This document shows, piece by piece, positions 7,369 through 16,329 of a stretch of 47,919 nucleotides of DNA. The notes under the pieces are model-generated. The model saw nothing but the letters and a program-made list of their open reading frames with translations, made no database searches and had not been told where the DNA came from. A program made the translations under genes and the position numbers. Source of the DNA: Streptomyces melanogenes (GTDB taxonomy: Bacteria; Actinomycetota; Actinomycetes; Streptomycetales; Streptomycetaceae). The DNA is taken from positions 1 through 47,919 of the forward strand of contig NZ_BMTS01000037.1 in the NCBI RefSeq assembly GCF_014649795.1, read 5' to 3'. Within the stretch, counting starts at the first letter, position 1; each line of letters begins with the position of its first letter.

Positions 7369-8292
7369 TCAGCAGTTGACGGTGATGTAGACGATCTGGC
7401 TGTACGGCTGCCCGCTCGCATCCTTACCGGTGTAGGTGAACATGTCCGGCCCGTCGTAGCCGGGGGCCGGGGTGTACGTGACCGTCCCGTCGCCGTTGAC
7501 CACTGCCGTGCCGTGACCCGGCTGCGACACACTCACCAGCGACGGCGAGGACACCCCCGCGTCATTGGCCAGCACCCAGATCGTCACCGGCACGTCGACC
7601 CGGGTGACCGCGGAGTCGTCGGCTCCGACCGGAGTGACCGTGATCTTCACCGTCTGCGTGTACGGCTGCCCGCTCGCATCCTTGGCGGTGTAGGTGAAGG
7701 TGTCGGGGCCGCTGTAGCCGGGGGCCGGGGTGTACGTGACCGTCCCGTCCGCGTTGATCACCGCGGTGCCGTGACCCGGCTGCGACACACTCACCAGCGA
7801 CGGCGAGGACACCCCCGCGTCATTGGCCAGCACCGGGACACCCACCGGCACACCCGCCGCGGTGGTCGCGGAGTCGTCGGCGCCGACGGGGGTGACCGTG
7901 ATGTTCACGGTGTCCGTGTAGGTGCGGCCGAGCAGGTCCTTGGCGGTGTAGGTGAAGGTGTCGGGGCCGCTGTAGCCGGGGGCCGGGGTGTACGTGACCG
8001 TCCCGTCCGCGTTGATCACCGCGGTGCCGTGACCCGGCTGCGACACACTCACCAGTGTGGGCTTGAGCGCGTCGGTGTCGTTGGCCAGCACCGCGATGTC
8101 CACCGGTACGCCCGCCGGGGTGGTCGCCGAGTCGTCCATACCGTGAGGCGGCTTGCAGTAGCACGGAAGCGGCTTCTTGTCCGTACGGTCGGGGCACGGC
8201 CCTTGGGCCGCGAAGGCGGGGCCGAGCCCGAGGCCCAGCACAGCGCTGGAGGCCAGGGCAACGACGGCAAACCTGCTTGCGAGACGGTTCAT
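7369..8292 (-). CDS. Secreted protein with three tandem Ig-like (cadherin/VCBS-type) domains
   Basis: The 307-residue product begins MNRLASRFAVVALASSAVLG, a Sec signal with cleavage near AFAA. A short Cys-containing linker follows (CPDRTDKKPLPCYCKPP), then three repeats of 86 residues. Each has the pattern DDSA-T-x-GVPV-x-VLAND, VSVSQPGHGTAV, DGTVTYTPAPGY-GPD-FTYTAKD, the hallmark of Big_9/VCBS-like bacterial Ig folds. The DNA repeat unit is 258 bp (equivalent positions 7456, 7714, 7972) and nearly identical, showing recent duplication. Such domains are adhesion or spacer modules. The ATG at 8292 has a GAGGAA site just upstream. No anchor is visible at the C-terminus (ITVNC), so it is probably released or bound through partners. 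Confidence 0.85.
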   Translation of the reverse strand: MNRLASRFAVVALASSAVLGLGLGPAFAAQGPCPDRTDKKPLPCYCKPPHGMDDSATTPAGVPVDIAVLANDTDALKPTLVSVSQPGHGTAVINADGTVTYTPAPGYSGPDTFTYTAKDLLGRTYTDTVNITVTPVGADDSATTAAGVPVGVPVLANDAGVSSPSLVSVSQPGHGTAVINADGTVTYTPAPGYSGPDTFTYTAKDASGQPYTQTVKITVTPVGADDSAVTRVDVPVTIWVLANDAGVSSPSLVSVSQPGHGTAVVNGDGTVTYTPAPGYDGPDMFTYTGKDASGQPYSQIVYITVNC

Positions 8293-8642
8293 CGGTTCCT
8301 CTTCGTCTTCGGCGCATCCCGAAAAAACGCGCCCTCGCTTCATAGGAATCACATCCCCTCTTTCCATTCATGCGTTTGGTGCGCAGGCAGGGCGTGGTTC
8401 ACTCCAGAAGCAGACACACACCCCCGAAATCCCCCCACCACCCGACGTACAGTACGATGATTCGAACTAATTCTAAAAGGTGGGTTCATGTTTTTTCCAT
8501 CTTGAAAAACTCCTGCGGTACTACCGCCGTCACCCTTGCCGACTTTCATACGTATGGAGCAATGGGCTGGCATTTCCGAGACTTCGCACTGCTAAGGTCT
8601 CGCTCTGCTCGGATCCGAAGTTGATTTCACTTGAGGTGAGCC
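8293..8642. other. AT-richer divergent promoter region
   Basis: These 350 bp between two divergent secreted-protein genes include a conspicuously AT-rich stretch around 8455-8520 for this genome, consistent with promoters firing both ways. No coding frame or strong hairpin is evident. Confidence 0.45.
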
Positions 8643-9032
8643 ATGAAGAAGGCAGTTTTCAGCACCGCGGCACTGGCCATCGGAATGGGGCTTGTGGGCG
8701 GCTCCGCCGTCGCGGCGTCGGCGATGAGCCCCACCGACCCGCTCAGCCTCCTCTCCTCGCCCGAGGTCGCCCCGGCGGTCCTCCCCGCCGCCGACACCGT
8801 GATGCAGGCCGCCCAGGGCGGGGGGCTCACCAAGGGCAGCGCCTTCGACAAGGAGCAGTCGGGCGGGGTCTCTGGGGTCTATCTGGACGGCCTGGACTCC
8901 ACCGAGCGCACCCGGAACGGAGGCATGGAGCCCTCCATCCCGATTGAGAACCCGGTGGGGCAGGGCGACTTCCAGGTGCACCCGTTGAACGGGGCGAGTG
9001 CTGCCGGCGGACTGGCGAGCGTGCTCGGGTGA
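8643..9032 (+). CDS. Small secreted protein, function unknown
   Basis: The 129-residue product starts with a Sec signal (MKKAVFSTAALAIGMGLVGG, cleavage near AVAASA). The mature part of about 100 residues is Gly/Ser/Pro-rich without cysteines, with no membrane anchor or catalytic motif. The ATG is preceded by GAGGTGAG. It is followed by two consecutive strong hairpins. Its neighbours downstream are two rodlin-like genes, so an aerial-surface or envelope role is conceivable, but this is context only. Confidence 0.65.
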   Translation: MKKAVFSTAALAIGMGLVGGSAVAASAMSPTDPLSLLSSPEVAPAVLPAADTVMQAAQGGGLTKGSAFDKEQSGGVSGVYLDGLDSTERTRNGGMEPSIPIENPVGQGDFQVHPLNGASAAGGLASVLG

Positions 9033-9094
9033 CGACGGGCTCGTACGCGCCGGGCTTCCCGGCGAAGGCTTTCCGTGACCGGTGAGGGCCCACG

Positions 9095-9189
9095 GTCCTG
9101 TGCCGCATTCATGACCCTGCACATCGCGGCACAGGACGGCGTGGATCCCGCTGGGTCCGGACCCAGCCGCTCCGGACGCAGCGGGATCC
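9095..9189 (+). terminator. Two consecutive hairpins
   Basis: The first is GTCCTGTGCCGC / GCGGCACAGGAC (9095-9106, 9126-9137), perfect over 12 bp. The second is GGATCCCGCTG / CAGCGGGATCC (9143-9153, 9179-9189), perfect over 11 bp. They begin 62 bp after the stop at 9032, giving a double terminator. Confidence 0.7.
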
Positions 9190-9603
9190 GGTCCGTACCG
9201 GGCAGCCGCTCCAGGTCTGCGGCACGCTGTCGGCAAGACCGACATTCAGGCGCACTTCGCCCTGCATACAACGCGGGTGCCGGAATGCGCCTTTTCGCAT
9301 GTCGCGGGGCTTGCGGCCACGCCGGTTCCGCCTTCCCTGTCGACCCCGTTCCCGGGCAGGGGTCCGCAGTGCTTCGCAAGCTGCTCCTTCCCGATGAGGC
9401 AGGTTATTTCCCCTCCACCCCATTGGATTTTCAGGCGTTTTTCGCCTGCCTGAAGCGGCAAGCGGGGTGGGCCAGGTGGCATGCCGGAGTCGCCCATCCG
9501 AAGGAACCTGATGAAGAATTCCCTTCTGGCCGTGACCCATCCGAGCCGATTCCTGTTTCCTGGGTGCAAGCGTGCACCCCGTGAATTGAGAAAGGGAACT
9601 GAG
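9190..9603. other. Upstream region of the rodlin-like pair
   Basis: Over 400 bp with no credible gene. Immediately before the TTG start at 9604 is AAAGGGA, a reasonable ribosome site. AT-richer patches near 9410-9445 and 9540-9600 may hold the promoter. Confidence 0.4.
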
Positions 9604-9918
9604 TTGTCCAAGAAGTTCGCGGTTATGACTGCAATCGCCCTGAGCGCCGTCGTCGGCAGCGCCGGCATTGCCACCGCTGACAACAGCGCAACCGTCACCG
9701 GGGGCAGCGGCTTCTCGCAGTCCCCGAACGTCATCCAGGCTCCCCAGCAGGGCCTCATCATCGTCAACGGCACGCTCGTCGACGGGCGCTGCATCGCCCC
9801 GTGGTCCAACGGTTCGGTCCTGGGCGGCGTCGTCGCGCCGAACTCGCACTACGCGGCCTGCAACACGGCGGCGATCGACCAGTCGCAGAACGCCGCGGCC
9901 GACAACGGCATCCTCTGA
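9604..9918 (+). CDS. Rodlin-like small secreted protein, copy 1
   Basis: The 104-residue product is read from TTG (9604), supported by AAAGGGA about 7 nt upstream; an in-frame ATG at 9625 would shorten the signal. The signal (KKFAVMTAIALSAVVGSAG) is followed by a mature domain with GGSGFSQSPNVIQAPQQG, NGTLVDGRCIAPW and AACNTAAIDQSQN. The order SQS-N, Q-rich turn, single Cys, V-rich middle, second Cys, and DQSQ resembles the rodlin proteins that organise the rodlet layer on Streptomyces aerial hyphae and spores, but the match is by general pattern only. Two conserved cysteines may pair. It is followed 66 bp later by a near-identical copy. Confidence 0.65.
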   Translation: MSKKFAVMTAIALSAVVGSAGIATADNSATVTGGSGFSQSPNVIQAPQQGLIIVNGTLVDGRCIAPWSNGSVLGGVVAPNSHYAACNTAAIDQSQNAAADNGIL

Positions 9919-9984
9919 CCAATCCCTGCTCTACCCCTTCAGAGCAGTCGCAGGAATCCTCACTCACACCCGAAAGGCGCAACC

Positions 9985-10296
9985 ATGCGTAAGATCTCCG
10001 CTGCCACCGCCCTCGCGGCCGGCCTCATGCTCGCCGCCGCCGGTACCGCTGTGGCCGACGACTGCGCGACCGTCAACGGGGGCGACGGCTTCTCCCAGTC
10101 CCCGAACATCATCCAGTCCCCCCAGCAGGGCGTTCTGATCTCCAACGGCTCGCTCGTCGACGGGCGCTGCATCGCCCCGTGGTCCAACGGTGCGGTCGCG
10201 GGCGGCGTCGTCGCGCCGAACTCGCACTACGCGGCCTGCAACACGGCGCCGATCGACCAGTCGCAGAACGCCCCGGCGCGGAACAACATCCTCTGA
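9985..10296 (+). CDS. Rodlin-like small secreted protein, copy 2
   Basis: The 103-residue product has its own signal peptide (MRKISAATALAAGLMLAAAG, cleavage near AVAD). The mature sequence is nearly the same as copy 1: GGDGFSQSPNIIQSPQQG, NGSLVDGRCIAPWSNG, VVAPNSHYAACNTA. It has one extra Cys close to the mature N-terminus (DDCATV), giving three. The 3' halves of the two genes are almost identical in DNA while the signal-peptide halves differ, which suggests gene conversion or selection on the mature part. A terminator follows 10 bp after the stop. Confidence 0.65.
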   Translation: MRKISAATALAAGLMLAAAGTAVADDCATVNGGDGFSQSPNIIQSPQQGVLISNGSLVDGRCIAPWSNGAVAGGVVAPNSHYAACNTAPIDQSQNAPARNNIL

Positions 10297-10306
10297 GTCG
10301 TACTTC

Positions 10307-10346
10307 ACCGGTGGGGAGTCGCCAAACCAGGCGGCTCCCCACCGGT
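10307..10346 (+). terminator. Rho-independent terminator of the rodlin-like pair
   Basis: Seventeen-bp arms (10307-10323 and 10330-10346) with a single mismatch and a 6-nt loop, followed directly by TTTT. This is the most classical intrinsic terminator in the window. Confidence 0.85.
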
Positions 10347-10512
10347 TTTTCCATGCCTCCATTCAGCCCCCGGCCCCACTCCCCCGGGCCAATCACCGGC
10401 AATTCCGGTGGCGGGCCGCGCCGTACCGTGTGACCGTGCCGACATGTCCGATCGATCCCGATTCTGGCAAATGTTGCCGCTTAGAGAGATTTCCTCTATT
10501 TCGTTCCGATGG

Positions 10513-12498
10513 ATGAGGCTTCTGCTCTCGGCTCTTCTCGCGGTGCTGGTACTGGCCCCGCACGCGGCGGCGGGTCCCGTACCGGGGCCCGGCTTCCTCA
10601 CGCCGGAACAGGCAGGCTTCCACCACGCGGCGCTGCTCTACGACGAGCGGGACAGCACCGCCAGCGGGAACAGGGGCAAAGCACCCGAGCCGATGGAGAA
10701 CCTGGTCGCCCAGCACCGGGGCGGGCGTCCGGTGCGGAACGGCTGGCTGTTCGACGCCTTCGTGAAGCTCCGGTTCACCTCTCCATCGGGGCAGAAGACC
10801 GACTACGGCGCCACCAACGCCGCCGACTGGCAGTCCCAGGTCGACTCCTGGCTGGGCGTCCCGGGCAACGGCCGGGGCCAGATCGGCCGCCTCGACGACG
10901 CCCTGGTCGAGACGGCCGCCACGCTCGCCGACGACGACAAGCCCATGGGGCCCCCGGCCACACCGCGCAAGGTCATCCTCGCCCTGCCCTGGCCCTCCCC
11001 CGAGCAGCACGCCTTCGGCACGGTGGACGGCGCCCCCGCCGACTTCGCCAAGGAAGCGGACCGGACACGGGCGGTGTCCTGGTACACCCGCCTCATCAAG
11101 GAGCGCTTCGCCGCGGGCAAGTACCGCCATCTGCAGTTGTGGGGCCTGTACTTCATGCGGGAGGACGCCCTGGGAAGCGATCCCCAGTGGCTTCAGGCAG
11201 CCACGGCCACCGTCCACGACCAGGGACTGAAGGCGCTGTGGATCCCGTACGCGGACGCCCCGGGCGCGGAGAACGCGGGCATCTACGGTTTCGACGCCAC
11301 CTTCCTCCAGCCGTCGTACGCCTTCACCTCCCCCCAGGACGGCGGACAGGTCAGCGCCTCACGACTGCGCTCCACCGCGCACCGCGCCCAGCACTTGGGA
11401 CTGGGCATGGAGATGGAGGTGCGGCGAGCCGGCACGGACGGCACCAGCAGACGGGTGCTGCGCCAGTACCTGGCCGAGGGAAACCGCCTCGGCTACCAGA
11501 AGGCGGCAACCGCCTGGTTCCTCGGCACCGACCCGAACCTGTGGGGAGGAAACGCCTCCGCGTTCACGGACATCGCCGACTACGTCCTCGGCCGCCAGAT
11601 CGTCGACGACGACGTCCACCCCTACTGGACGTGGTCGGGCACCAGCGCCGAGACCGCGTTCCCCGCCCGGAACGATCTGCGCAGCCTCCGGGTGGACCTG
11701 GGCGAGAACGCCGCGAACTGGACAGGAACGGTACGGGTGGAGGCCCACACCCCGAAAGGATGGGAGCCCGCCGGCTGGGCCGTCTCCCGCCCGCCCGAGA
11801 CGATCGACGCCGTCGCCCCCGCCCTGACCGTGCCGCTGGCCGAAGCCCAGCAGGTGCGGCGGTTGAGGGTGACCTTCAGCCCCCAGGTCCCCCCGGTCGA
11901 CCGAATGACCCCCGACACCACGTGGACCTGGCCGCCGGACGCGCCCGCGGAGCCGCGCGCCCCCGCCGCCTACCCGGACGTCCCGCACGCCGTGTCCGGC
12001 GACTGGACGGCGGGCAAGCTCACGGACGGGCAGTGGGCGCCCGCCGGCTGGCAGGGGGAGCACGCCGTCGGCTGGTCCGGCTGGGTCTCCACCACGAACA
12101 TCGCCCTCGACCTCGGCCGCCCCCGCTCGCTGACCCAGGTGACGGTGCGCACCCACGGAGGGGGCTCCGCCGGGGTGAACTGGCCGAGACGGCCCTCCGC
12201 CCTGCTCTCCGACTGCCCGCTGCCGGGCCCCGCGGGCACCGGGCCGCTGCCCTGCGCGGTGCAGCCCCTGCGGGCCGATCCCCCGCAGGCCGCAGTCACC
12301 GGCGGCACGGATCCCGATCTGGCGGGCACGATCGGCTTTCCCGTGCAGACCAGCACGCCCGCCCGGTACCTCACCGTCTCGCTCGGCACTCACGGCTGGC
12401 TGATGGTCGACGAGATCGAGGCGATCGAGGCGGGCAGCAACGCGAATGCGGCCCTCCACGCGCCCTACCGGTTCAGCCCACCGCCCGCCGGCCGATGA
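10513..12498 (+). CDS. Secreted DUF4855-family protein with C-terminal carbohydrate-binding-like modules
   Basis: The 661-residue product has a signal peptide (MRLLLSALLAVLVLAPHAAA). Residues about 40-390 match the DUF4855 pattern seen in the paralogue at 26931: H-x-LLYDERD near the start, NGWLFDAF, KVILALPWPSPEQHAFG, LQLWGLYFMREDA, KALWIPYADAP and YGFDATFLQPSYAF. This region probably forms a TIM-barrel like a glycoside hydrolase, with acidic candidates in FMRED. The remainder (about 400-660) holds discoidin-like beta-sandwich segments (KLTDGQWAPAGW, NIALDLGRPRSLTQVTV). Substrate is unknown; an extracellular polysaccharide role is inference. The frame opens further upstream, but the ATG at 10513 places the signal at the terminus. 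Confidence 0.8.
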   Translation: MRLLLSALLAVLVLAPHAAAGPVPGPGFLTPEQAGFHHAALLYDERDSTASGNRGKAPEPMENLVAQHRGGRPVRNGWLFDAFVKLRFTSPSGQKTDYGATNAADWQSQVDSWLGVPGNGRGQIGRLDDALVETAATLADDDKPMGPPATPRKVILALPWPSPEQHAFGTVDGAPADFAKEADRTRAVSWYTRLIKERFAAGKYRHLQLWGLYFMREDALGSDPQWLQAATATVHDQGLKALWIPYADAPGAENAGIYGFDATFLQPSYAFTSPQDGGQVSASRLRSTAHRAQHLGLGMEMEVRRAGTDGTSRRVLRQYLAEGNRLGYQKAATAWFLGTDPNLWGGNASAFTDIADYVLGRQIVDDDVHPYWTWSGTSAETAFPARNDLRSLRVDLGENAANWTGTVRVEAHTPKGWEPAGWAVSRPPETIDAVAPALTVPLAEAQQVRRLRVTFSPQVPPVDRMTPDTTWTWPPDAPAEPRAPAAYPDVPHAVSGDWTAGKLTDGQWAPAGWQGEHAVGWSGWVSTTNIALDLGRPRSLTQVTVRTHGGGSAGVNWPRRPSALLSDCPLPGPAGTGPLPCAVQPLRADPPQAAVTGGTDPDLAGTIGFPVQTSTPARYLTVSLGTHGWLMVDEIEAIEAGSNANAALHAPYRFSPPPAGR

Positions 12499-12546
12499 CC
12501 GGCGTGCCGGAACCACGGAAGCAGGCGGATTGTGTTTGCTTGAAAG

Positions 12547-13209
12547 GTGACAGTTCCAGCCAAACTTCTCACCGCTCCCGCACCACGCTACGGCTGCGGT
12601 GACGCCGAGTCGGTGGAACGGGCCGCCCGTTTCGCGGCGTCGATGGTGCTGCGCCGGTCGATCCGCGACTTCGCCGACCGGCCCGTCCCCGACGAGGTGA
12701 TCGAGGCCGCAGTCCGGGCGGCCGCCAGCGCACCGAGCGGAGCCAATCTGCAGCCCTGGCGGTTCGTCGTCGTCAGGGACCCCCAGCGCAAACGGGACCT
12801 GCGCGCCGCGGCCGAGGCCACGGAACGGGAGTTCTATCAACGGCGCGCCTCCCAGGAGTGGCTCGGCGCCCTGGCCCCCCTCGGCACCGACTGGCGCAAG
12901 CCCTTCCTGGAGACGGCTCCGGTGGTGATCGTCGTCTTCGAGGTCCACCAGGGCCCGGACACGCCCCGCCCGTACTACGCGAAGGAGTCGGTCGGCATCG
13001 CGGTCGGCCTGCTGCTCGCCTGCCTGCACGAGGCGGGCCTCGCCACCCTGACGCACACTCCCAGCCCCATGCGCTTCTTGAACACCGTGTGCCAACGCCC
13101 GCCCCACGAGCGTCCTTACCTGGTGATCCCCGTCGGGCACCCCTCCCCCGACGCGACGGTGCCCGACCTCGCGCGCAAGCCTCTGGACCAGGTCCTCGTG
13201 GAACTCTGA
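12547..13209 (+). CDS. Nitroreductase-family FMN-dependent oxidoreductase
   Basis: The 220-residue product has the N-terminal FMN-phosphate motif RRSIRDFADRPVP, the PSGANLQPWRF motif around residues 62-72 and the C-terminal glycine-rich GHPSPDA-x-VPD region of the nitroreductase superfamily. PYYAKESVGIAVGLLLACLHEAGLATL is the dimer-interface helix. The overall layout is closest to the iodotyrosine deiodinase/BluB-like branch rather than classical NfsA/NfsB. It has no signal, so it acts in the cytosol with NAD(P)H or a reduced flavin. It starts at a GTG (12547) with GAAAG just upstream, 48 bp after the DUF4855 gene, and is convergent with the ligase gene, 8 bp apart. Confidence 0.88.
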   Translation: MTVPAKLLTAPAPRYGCGDAESVERAARFAASMVLRRSIRDFADRPVPDEVIEAAVRAAASAPSGANLQPWRFVVVRDPQRKRDLRAAAEATEREFYQRRASQEWLGALAPLGTDWRKPFLETAPVVIVVFEVHQGPDTPRPYYAKESVGIAVGLLLACLHEAGLATLTHTPSPMRFLNTVCQRPPHERPYLVIPVGHPSPDATVPDLARKPLDQVLVEL

Positions 13210-13217
13210 ACGTCGCC

Positions 13218-14393
13218 TCAGCCGCGGGCGGCCGGCAGCAGAGGGACGGTCCAGTCGACAAGCGTCTGCTCAACCTGGTGGCGCACGGTACTGGCGAGGG
13301 CGCCAGGCCCTTGCGCCGCCGCGCGCTGGCGTGCGGCGCCGCACCCCACGGCGAACAGGCGCCGCAGACCGGCCGCGACCAGGGGCGCGTCACCGTACTG
13401 CTCCAGGGCTGGCCAGGCATACGCCACCATGGCCTCGACCAGAGCGCGCGCGGGCCGTGCCTTCCCCGAGACGACGTCGAGACCCGTGCCGTCCAGGCCG
13501 TCACGGGCGGCACGCCAGTAGGCGGCCCGCATGACCTCGGCCGAGGGAGCCGGTGCGCTCCCGCCCCGCGCCGCGTCCCGCAGCGCCACCGCGACCAGAG
13601 CGCGCACCAGCGCGGCCAGGACCACCGACTCCCCCACCGTGCCGGTCATGTCCGCCACCCGCACCTCCAGGGTGGGCAGCCGGGGTGCGGGGCGCACGTC
13701 CCAGAAGACCGTCGCGGGATCCACCAGAGCACCCGACTCCCCGAGCACCGCGAGGACTTCCTCGTAATGGGCCGGGGAGTGGAAGTACGGGGGCGGACCG
13801 GCAACCGGCCAGCGTCCCCAGGCGAGCGTGCGCCAGCTGGCGTATCCGGTGTCGCGGCCGGCGAAGTACGGCGAGTTCGCCGTCATCGCGAGCAGCACCG
13901 GAAGCCAGGGGCGCAGCCGGTTGCTGACCTGCAGGGCCTGATCCAAGTCGGGGCAGTCGATGTGTACATGGCACGCACACATCGACTGCTCGTCGTGCAG
14001 GGCCCGGTAGTTTTTCGTCCCCATGGCATAACGGGCACCTTCGGTGATGGGCGGAGGGACCACATCGCCGAGGACGGGCAGCCCCGAGGCCACGACTTTG
14101 AGGCCGTCCTGTTCCGCGCAGCGCGCGGCGAGCCGACGCAGCGAGAGCAGTTCGCCGCGCAGTTCCTCCGTACGCACCTGGGGGTTGCTCTTCACCTCCA
14201 CCTGCAAGGTGGTGATCTCGGCCGAGACCTGGCCGGGCGCCTGCGTCCGGCAGCTCTCCAGCACTCCCGGTGCGCCGGGGGCGGCTTCCAGCGTCAACGC
14301 GTCGACCAGCAGCAGTTCCTCCTCCACTCCCATGGCCAGAGTGCCGGGCGAGGGGTGGATCCAGCGTGCGGCGGCGGTGCGGGGGCTCGTCAT
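13218..14393 (-). CDS. YbdK-type carboxylate-amine ligase (GCS2 family)
   Basis: The 391-residue product carries the motifs of the glutamate-cysteine ligase 2/YbdK family: MGVEEELLLVDALT near residue 20, AEITTLQVEVKSNPQ, CACHVHIDCPD, and PTLEVRVADM. These enzymes form gamma-amide bonds between a carboxylate (often glutamate) and an amine with ATP. The ATG at 14393 has GGAGA 9-10 nt upstream; frames further upstream overlap the transporter. It lies 25 bp downstream of the MFS gene on the same strand, so the pair is likely one transcript: a transporter with a ligase that modifies an amino acid or amine. The exact substrate cannot be read from the sequence. Confidence 0.88.
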   Translation of the reverse strand: MTSPRTAAARWIHPSPGTLAMGVEEELLLVDALTLEAAPGAPGVLESCRTQAPGQVSAEITTLQVEVKSNPQVRTEELRGELLSLRRLAARCAEQDGLKVVASGLPVLGDVVPPPITEGARYAMGTKNYRALHDEQSMCACHVHIDCPDLDQALQVSNRLRPWLPVLLAMTANSPYFAGRDTGYASWRTLAWGRWPVAGPPPYFHSPAHYEEVLAVLGESGALVDPATVFWDVRPAPRLPTLEVRVADMTGTVGESVVLAALVRALVAVALRDAARGGSAPAPSAEVMRAAYWRAARDGLDGTGLDVVSGKARPARALVEAMVAYAWPALEQYGDAPLVAAGLRRLFAVGCGAARQRAAAQGPGALASTVRHQVEQTLVDWTVPLLPAARG

Positions 14394-14418
14394 CGAACGA
14401 ATCTCCTGCGCGGTCGAG

Positions 14419-16086
14419 TCATCCGGATGTGGACGCGCCCTGTTCCAGGGCCTGGAGCGAGAGCTCCTCCAAGGAGCGTGCACGGGTCTCCACTCCCGCG
14501 AGGAGGATCGCCACGGTGGCGAGGGCGAGCGGCAGCGCGCCGAGCAGCGCGGTGGCGCGCACCGACGGCGGGGTGAGGGCGGCCGCGACGGCCGAGATCA
14601 TGAGCAGTCCGCCGATCTTGGTGACGGCGGCCGTCAGGCCGGAGGCGTGCGAGCGCACCGCCGTCGGGTACACCTCGGCCGTGTAGGCCGCGATGACGGC
14701 GATGGCCGAGCTCGCGGCGCAGATGGGGGCGGCGAGCAGCACGTGCAGCAGAGCGGGCCGGGTGGCGACGCCGTCGCCCGCCACGGCCAGGCCCGTCATC
14801 GCGACGGTCGTGACCGCGCCCAGGAGGACGAGGGTGCCTTTGCTGCTCCAGTGTCCGTACAGCCAGGCGACCGCGAGGTTGAACGGCAGTCCCAGCAGGG
14901 CCGAGTCCCGCAGGATCGTGTCGGCGGTGACGTCGGTGAAGCCCAGGCGGCGCAGGTCGGAGGGGATCCACAGCTGAAAACCGTAGGTCACCAGACCGAT
15001 CCCGAGGGCGAGCAGCACCAGGGGCAGACTCACCCGGATGTGCGCGGGGCCCAGCAGCCGCAGGTAGCCCGCGGCCTGCGGCCGGGGCGGGGCGGTGGAC
15101 GCCCGGGGGGCGGGGAGCAGCCGGGCACCGTACCGCGCCAGGACGGCCCGGGCCTCGAACTCACGGCCCTGGGCGGCGAGGAAACGGGGGGATTCGGGCA
15201 CCCAGCGGTTGAGCAGCAGCAGCAGGACACCGGTGGGCAGGCCGAGCAGCCACATCACCCGCCAGCCGAAGTGCGGCATGAGCAAGGTCGACATCCAGCT
15301 CGTCAACGCGTATCCACCGGCGATGCCGGAGCCGGTGAGCACCACGAGCCAGCCCCGCCGGCGGGCCGGAACGGTCTCCGTGAGCAGGGTGAAGGTGAGC
15401 GGCAGCATGCCGCCGGCGCTCATCCCCATCACGAAGCACATCGCCAGGTTGAGCGAGAACCGCGGCATGGCCCCGCAGACGGAGGTGGCGATGAAGACCA
15501 CCGAGGCCAGCAGGATCGCCGGGCGGCGGCCGAGGCGGTCGCCGAACCTGCCCCACAGGAAGGAGCCGACCACGGTCCCGCCGATCCCGAACAGCGGCAG
15601 CAGGGCGACGGGCGGCCCGCCGTGCGGATCGAGCGGCGAGCTCAGCCCGTACTCCCGGGCCATGCCGGGGGCGACGAAGCTCAGGGTCAGCGGCTTCATG
15701 ACGTCGATGGCCACGGCGATCGTCATGACGGACGTGAGCAGCCAGTGCGCGCGGCTGAGCGGGGTGTCCTCGTCGAAGACCACGCGCAGATCGGCCGGCT
15801 CATCGGCCTCGGGTACGCGTCGCGGGCCGACGAGCCCGCGGGTGCACGCCGCCAGGCCGACCAGGATCAGCACCATGCCGAGCACCATGGGGAGGTCCCA
15901 GCCCATCCCGCCCATGCCGTGGTGCTGTCCGGGAGGCCCGGTGAGCCGCGCGTACATCGGAAGGTGACCGAGTACACCGGCGACGCACAGCGCCGTGCCC
16001 GTCCAGAAGAAGGCAGGCCGGGCGAAGTCCAGGCGCCCGGGCGCCTTTCCGCGCGGCATCGTCTGCTGGCATCCCGCACGGGTCAT
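14419..16086 (-). CDS. Major facilitator superfamily transporter with extra N-terminal helices
   Basis: The 555-residue product has two N-terminal hydrophobic helices (residues about 25-85, with a His/Met/Gly-rich loop GQHHGMGGMGW) ahead of a standard 12-helix MFS core. MFS motifs are visible: GRFGDRLGRRPAILL between helices 2 and 3, RRRGWLVVLTGSGIAGG, and WVPESPRFLAAQGR after helix 6, typical of the sugar-porter/organic-cation group. The C-terminal tail is ETRARSLEELSLQAL. The His/Met-rich loop could bind a metal, but that is speculation. It heads the operon with the carboxylate-amine ligase. Confidence 0.88.
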   Translation of the reverse strand: MTRAGCQQTMPRGKAPGRLDFARPAFFWTGTALCVAGVLGHLPMYARLTGPPGQHHGMGGMGWDLPMVLGMVLILVGLAACTRGLVGPRRVPEADEPADLRVVFDEDTPLSRAHWLLTSVMTIAVAIDVMKPLTLSFVAPGMAREYGLSSPLDPHGGPPVALLPLFGIGGTVVGSFLWGRFGDRLGRRPAILLASVVFIATSVCGAMPRFSLNLAMCFVMGMSAGGMLPLTFTLLTETVPARRRGWLVVLTGSGIAGGYALTSWMSTLLMPHFGWRVMWLLGLPTGVLLLLLNRWVPESPRFLAAQGREFEARAVLARYGARLLPAPRASTAPPRPQAAGYLRLLGPAHIRVSLPLVLLALGIGLVTYGFQLWIPSDLRRLGFTDVTADTILRDSALLGLPFNLAVAWLYGHWSSKGTLVLLGAVTTVAMTGLAVAGDGVATRPALLHVLLAAPICAASSAIAVIAAYTAEVYPTAVRSHASGLTAAVTKIGGLLMISAVAAALTPPSVRATALLGALPLALATVAILLAGVETRARSLEELSLQALEQGASTSG

Positions 16087-16329
16087 ACGACCGCCTCGCC
16101 GTGCTGGCTCATGGATGGGCTCTTCCCTCCGCCCCGGCCGACAACAGGCTCACCATGGCAGGGGTCTCATGGAGCGTCAACGATCGGGGCCGCCCCGCGA
16201 TGCGGGCCGATCGTGAGGAGCCCGCTGTGCGAATCGGAGCGAGGCGCGCTCACGGATGAGTGACGGTACGGAGCATGTGCCCCGTTCCGGTGGTAAATGT
16301 GCGGTCCCTGCGCGTACCGGGAGGCTCCC

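Noticed and set aside
14044..16263. A 739-codon plus-strand frame across the ligase and MFS genes
   Set aside because: Composition dominated by Arg/Gly/Gln/His, no family motif, and opposite to two genes with intact motifs.
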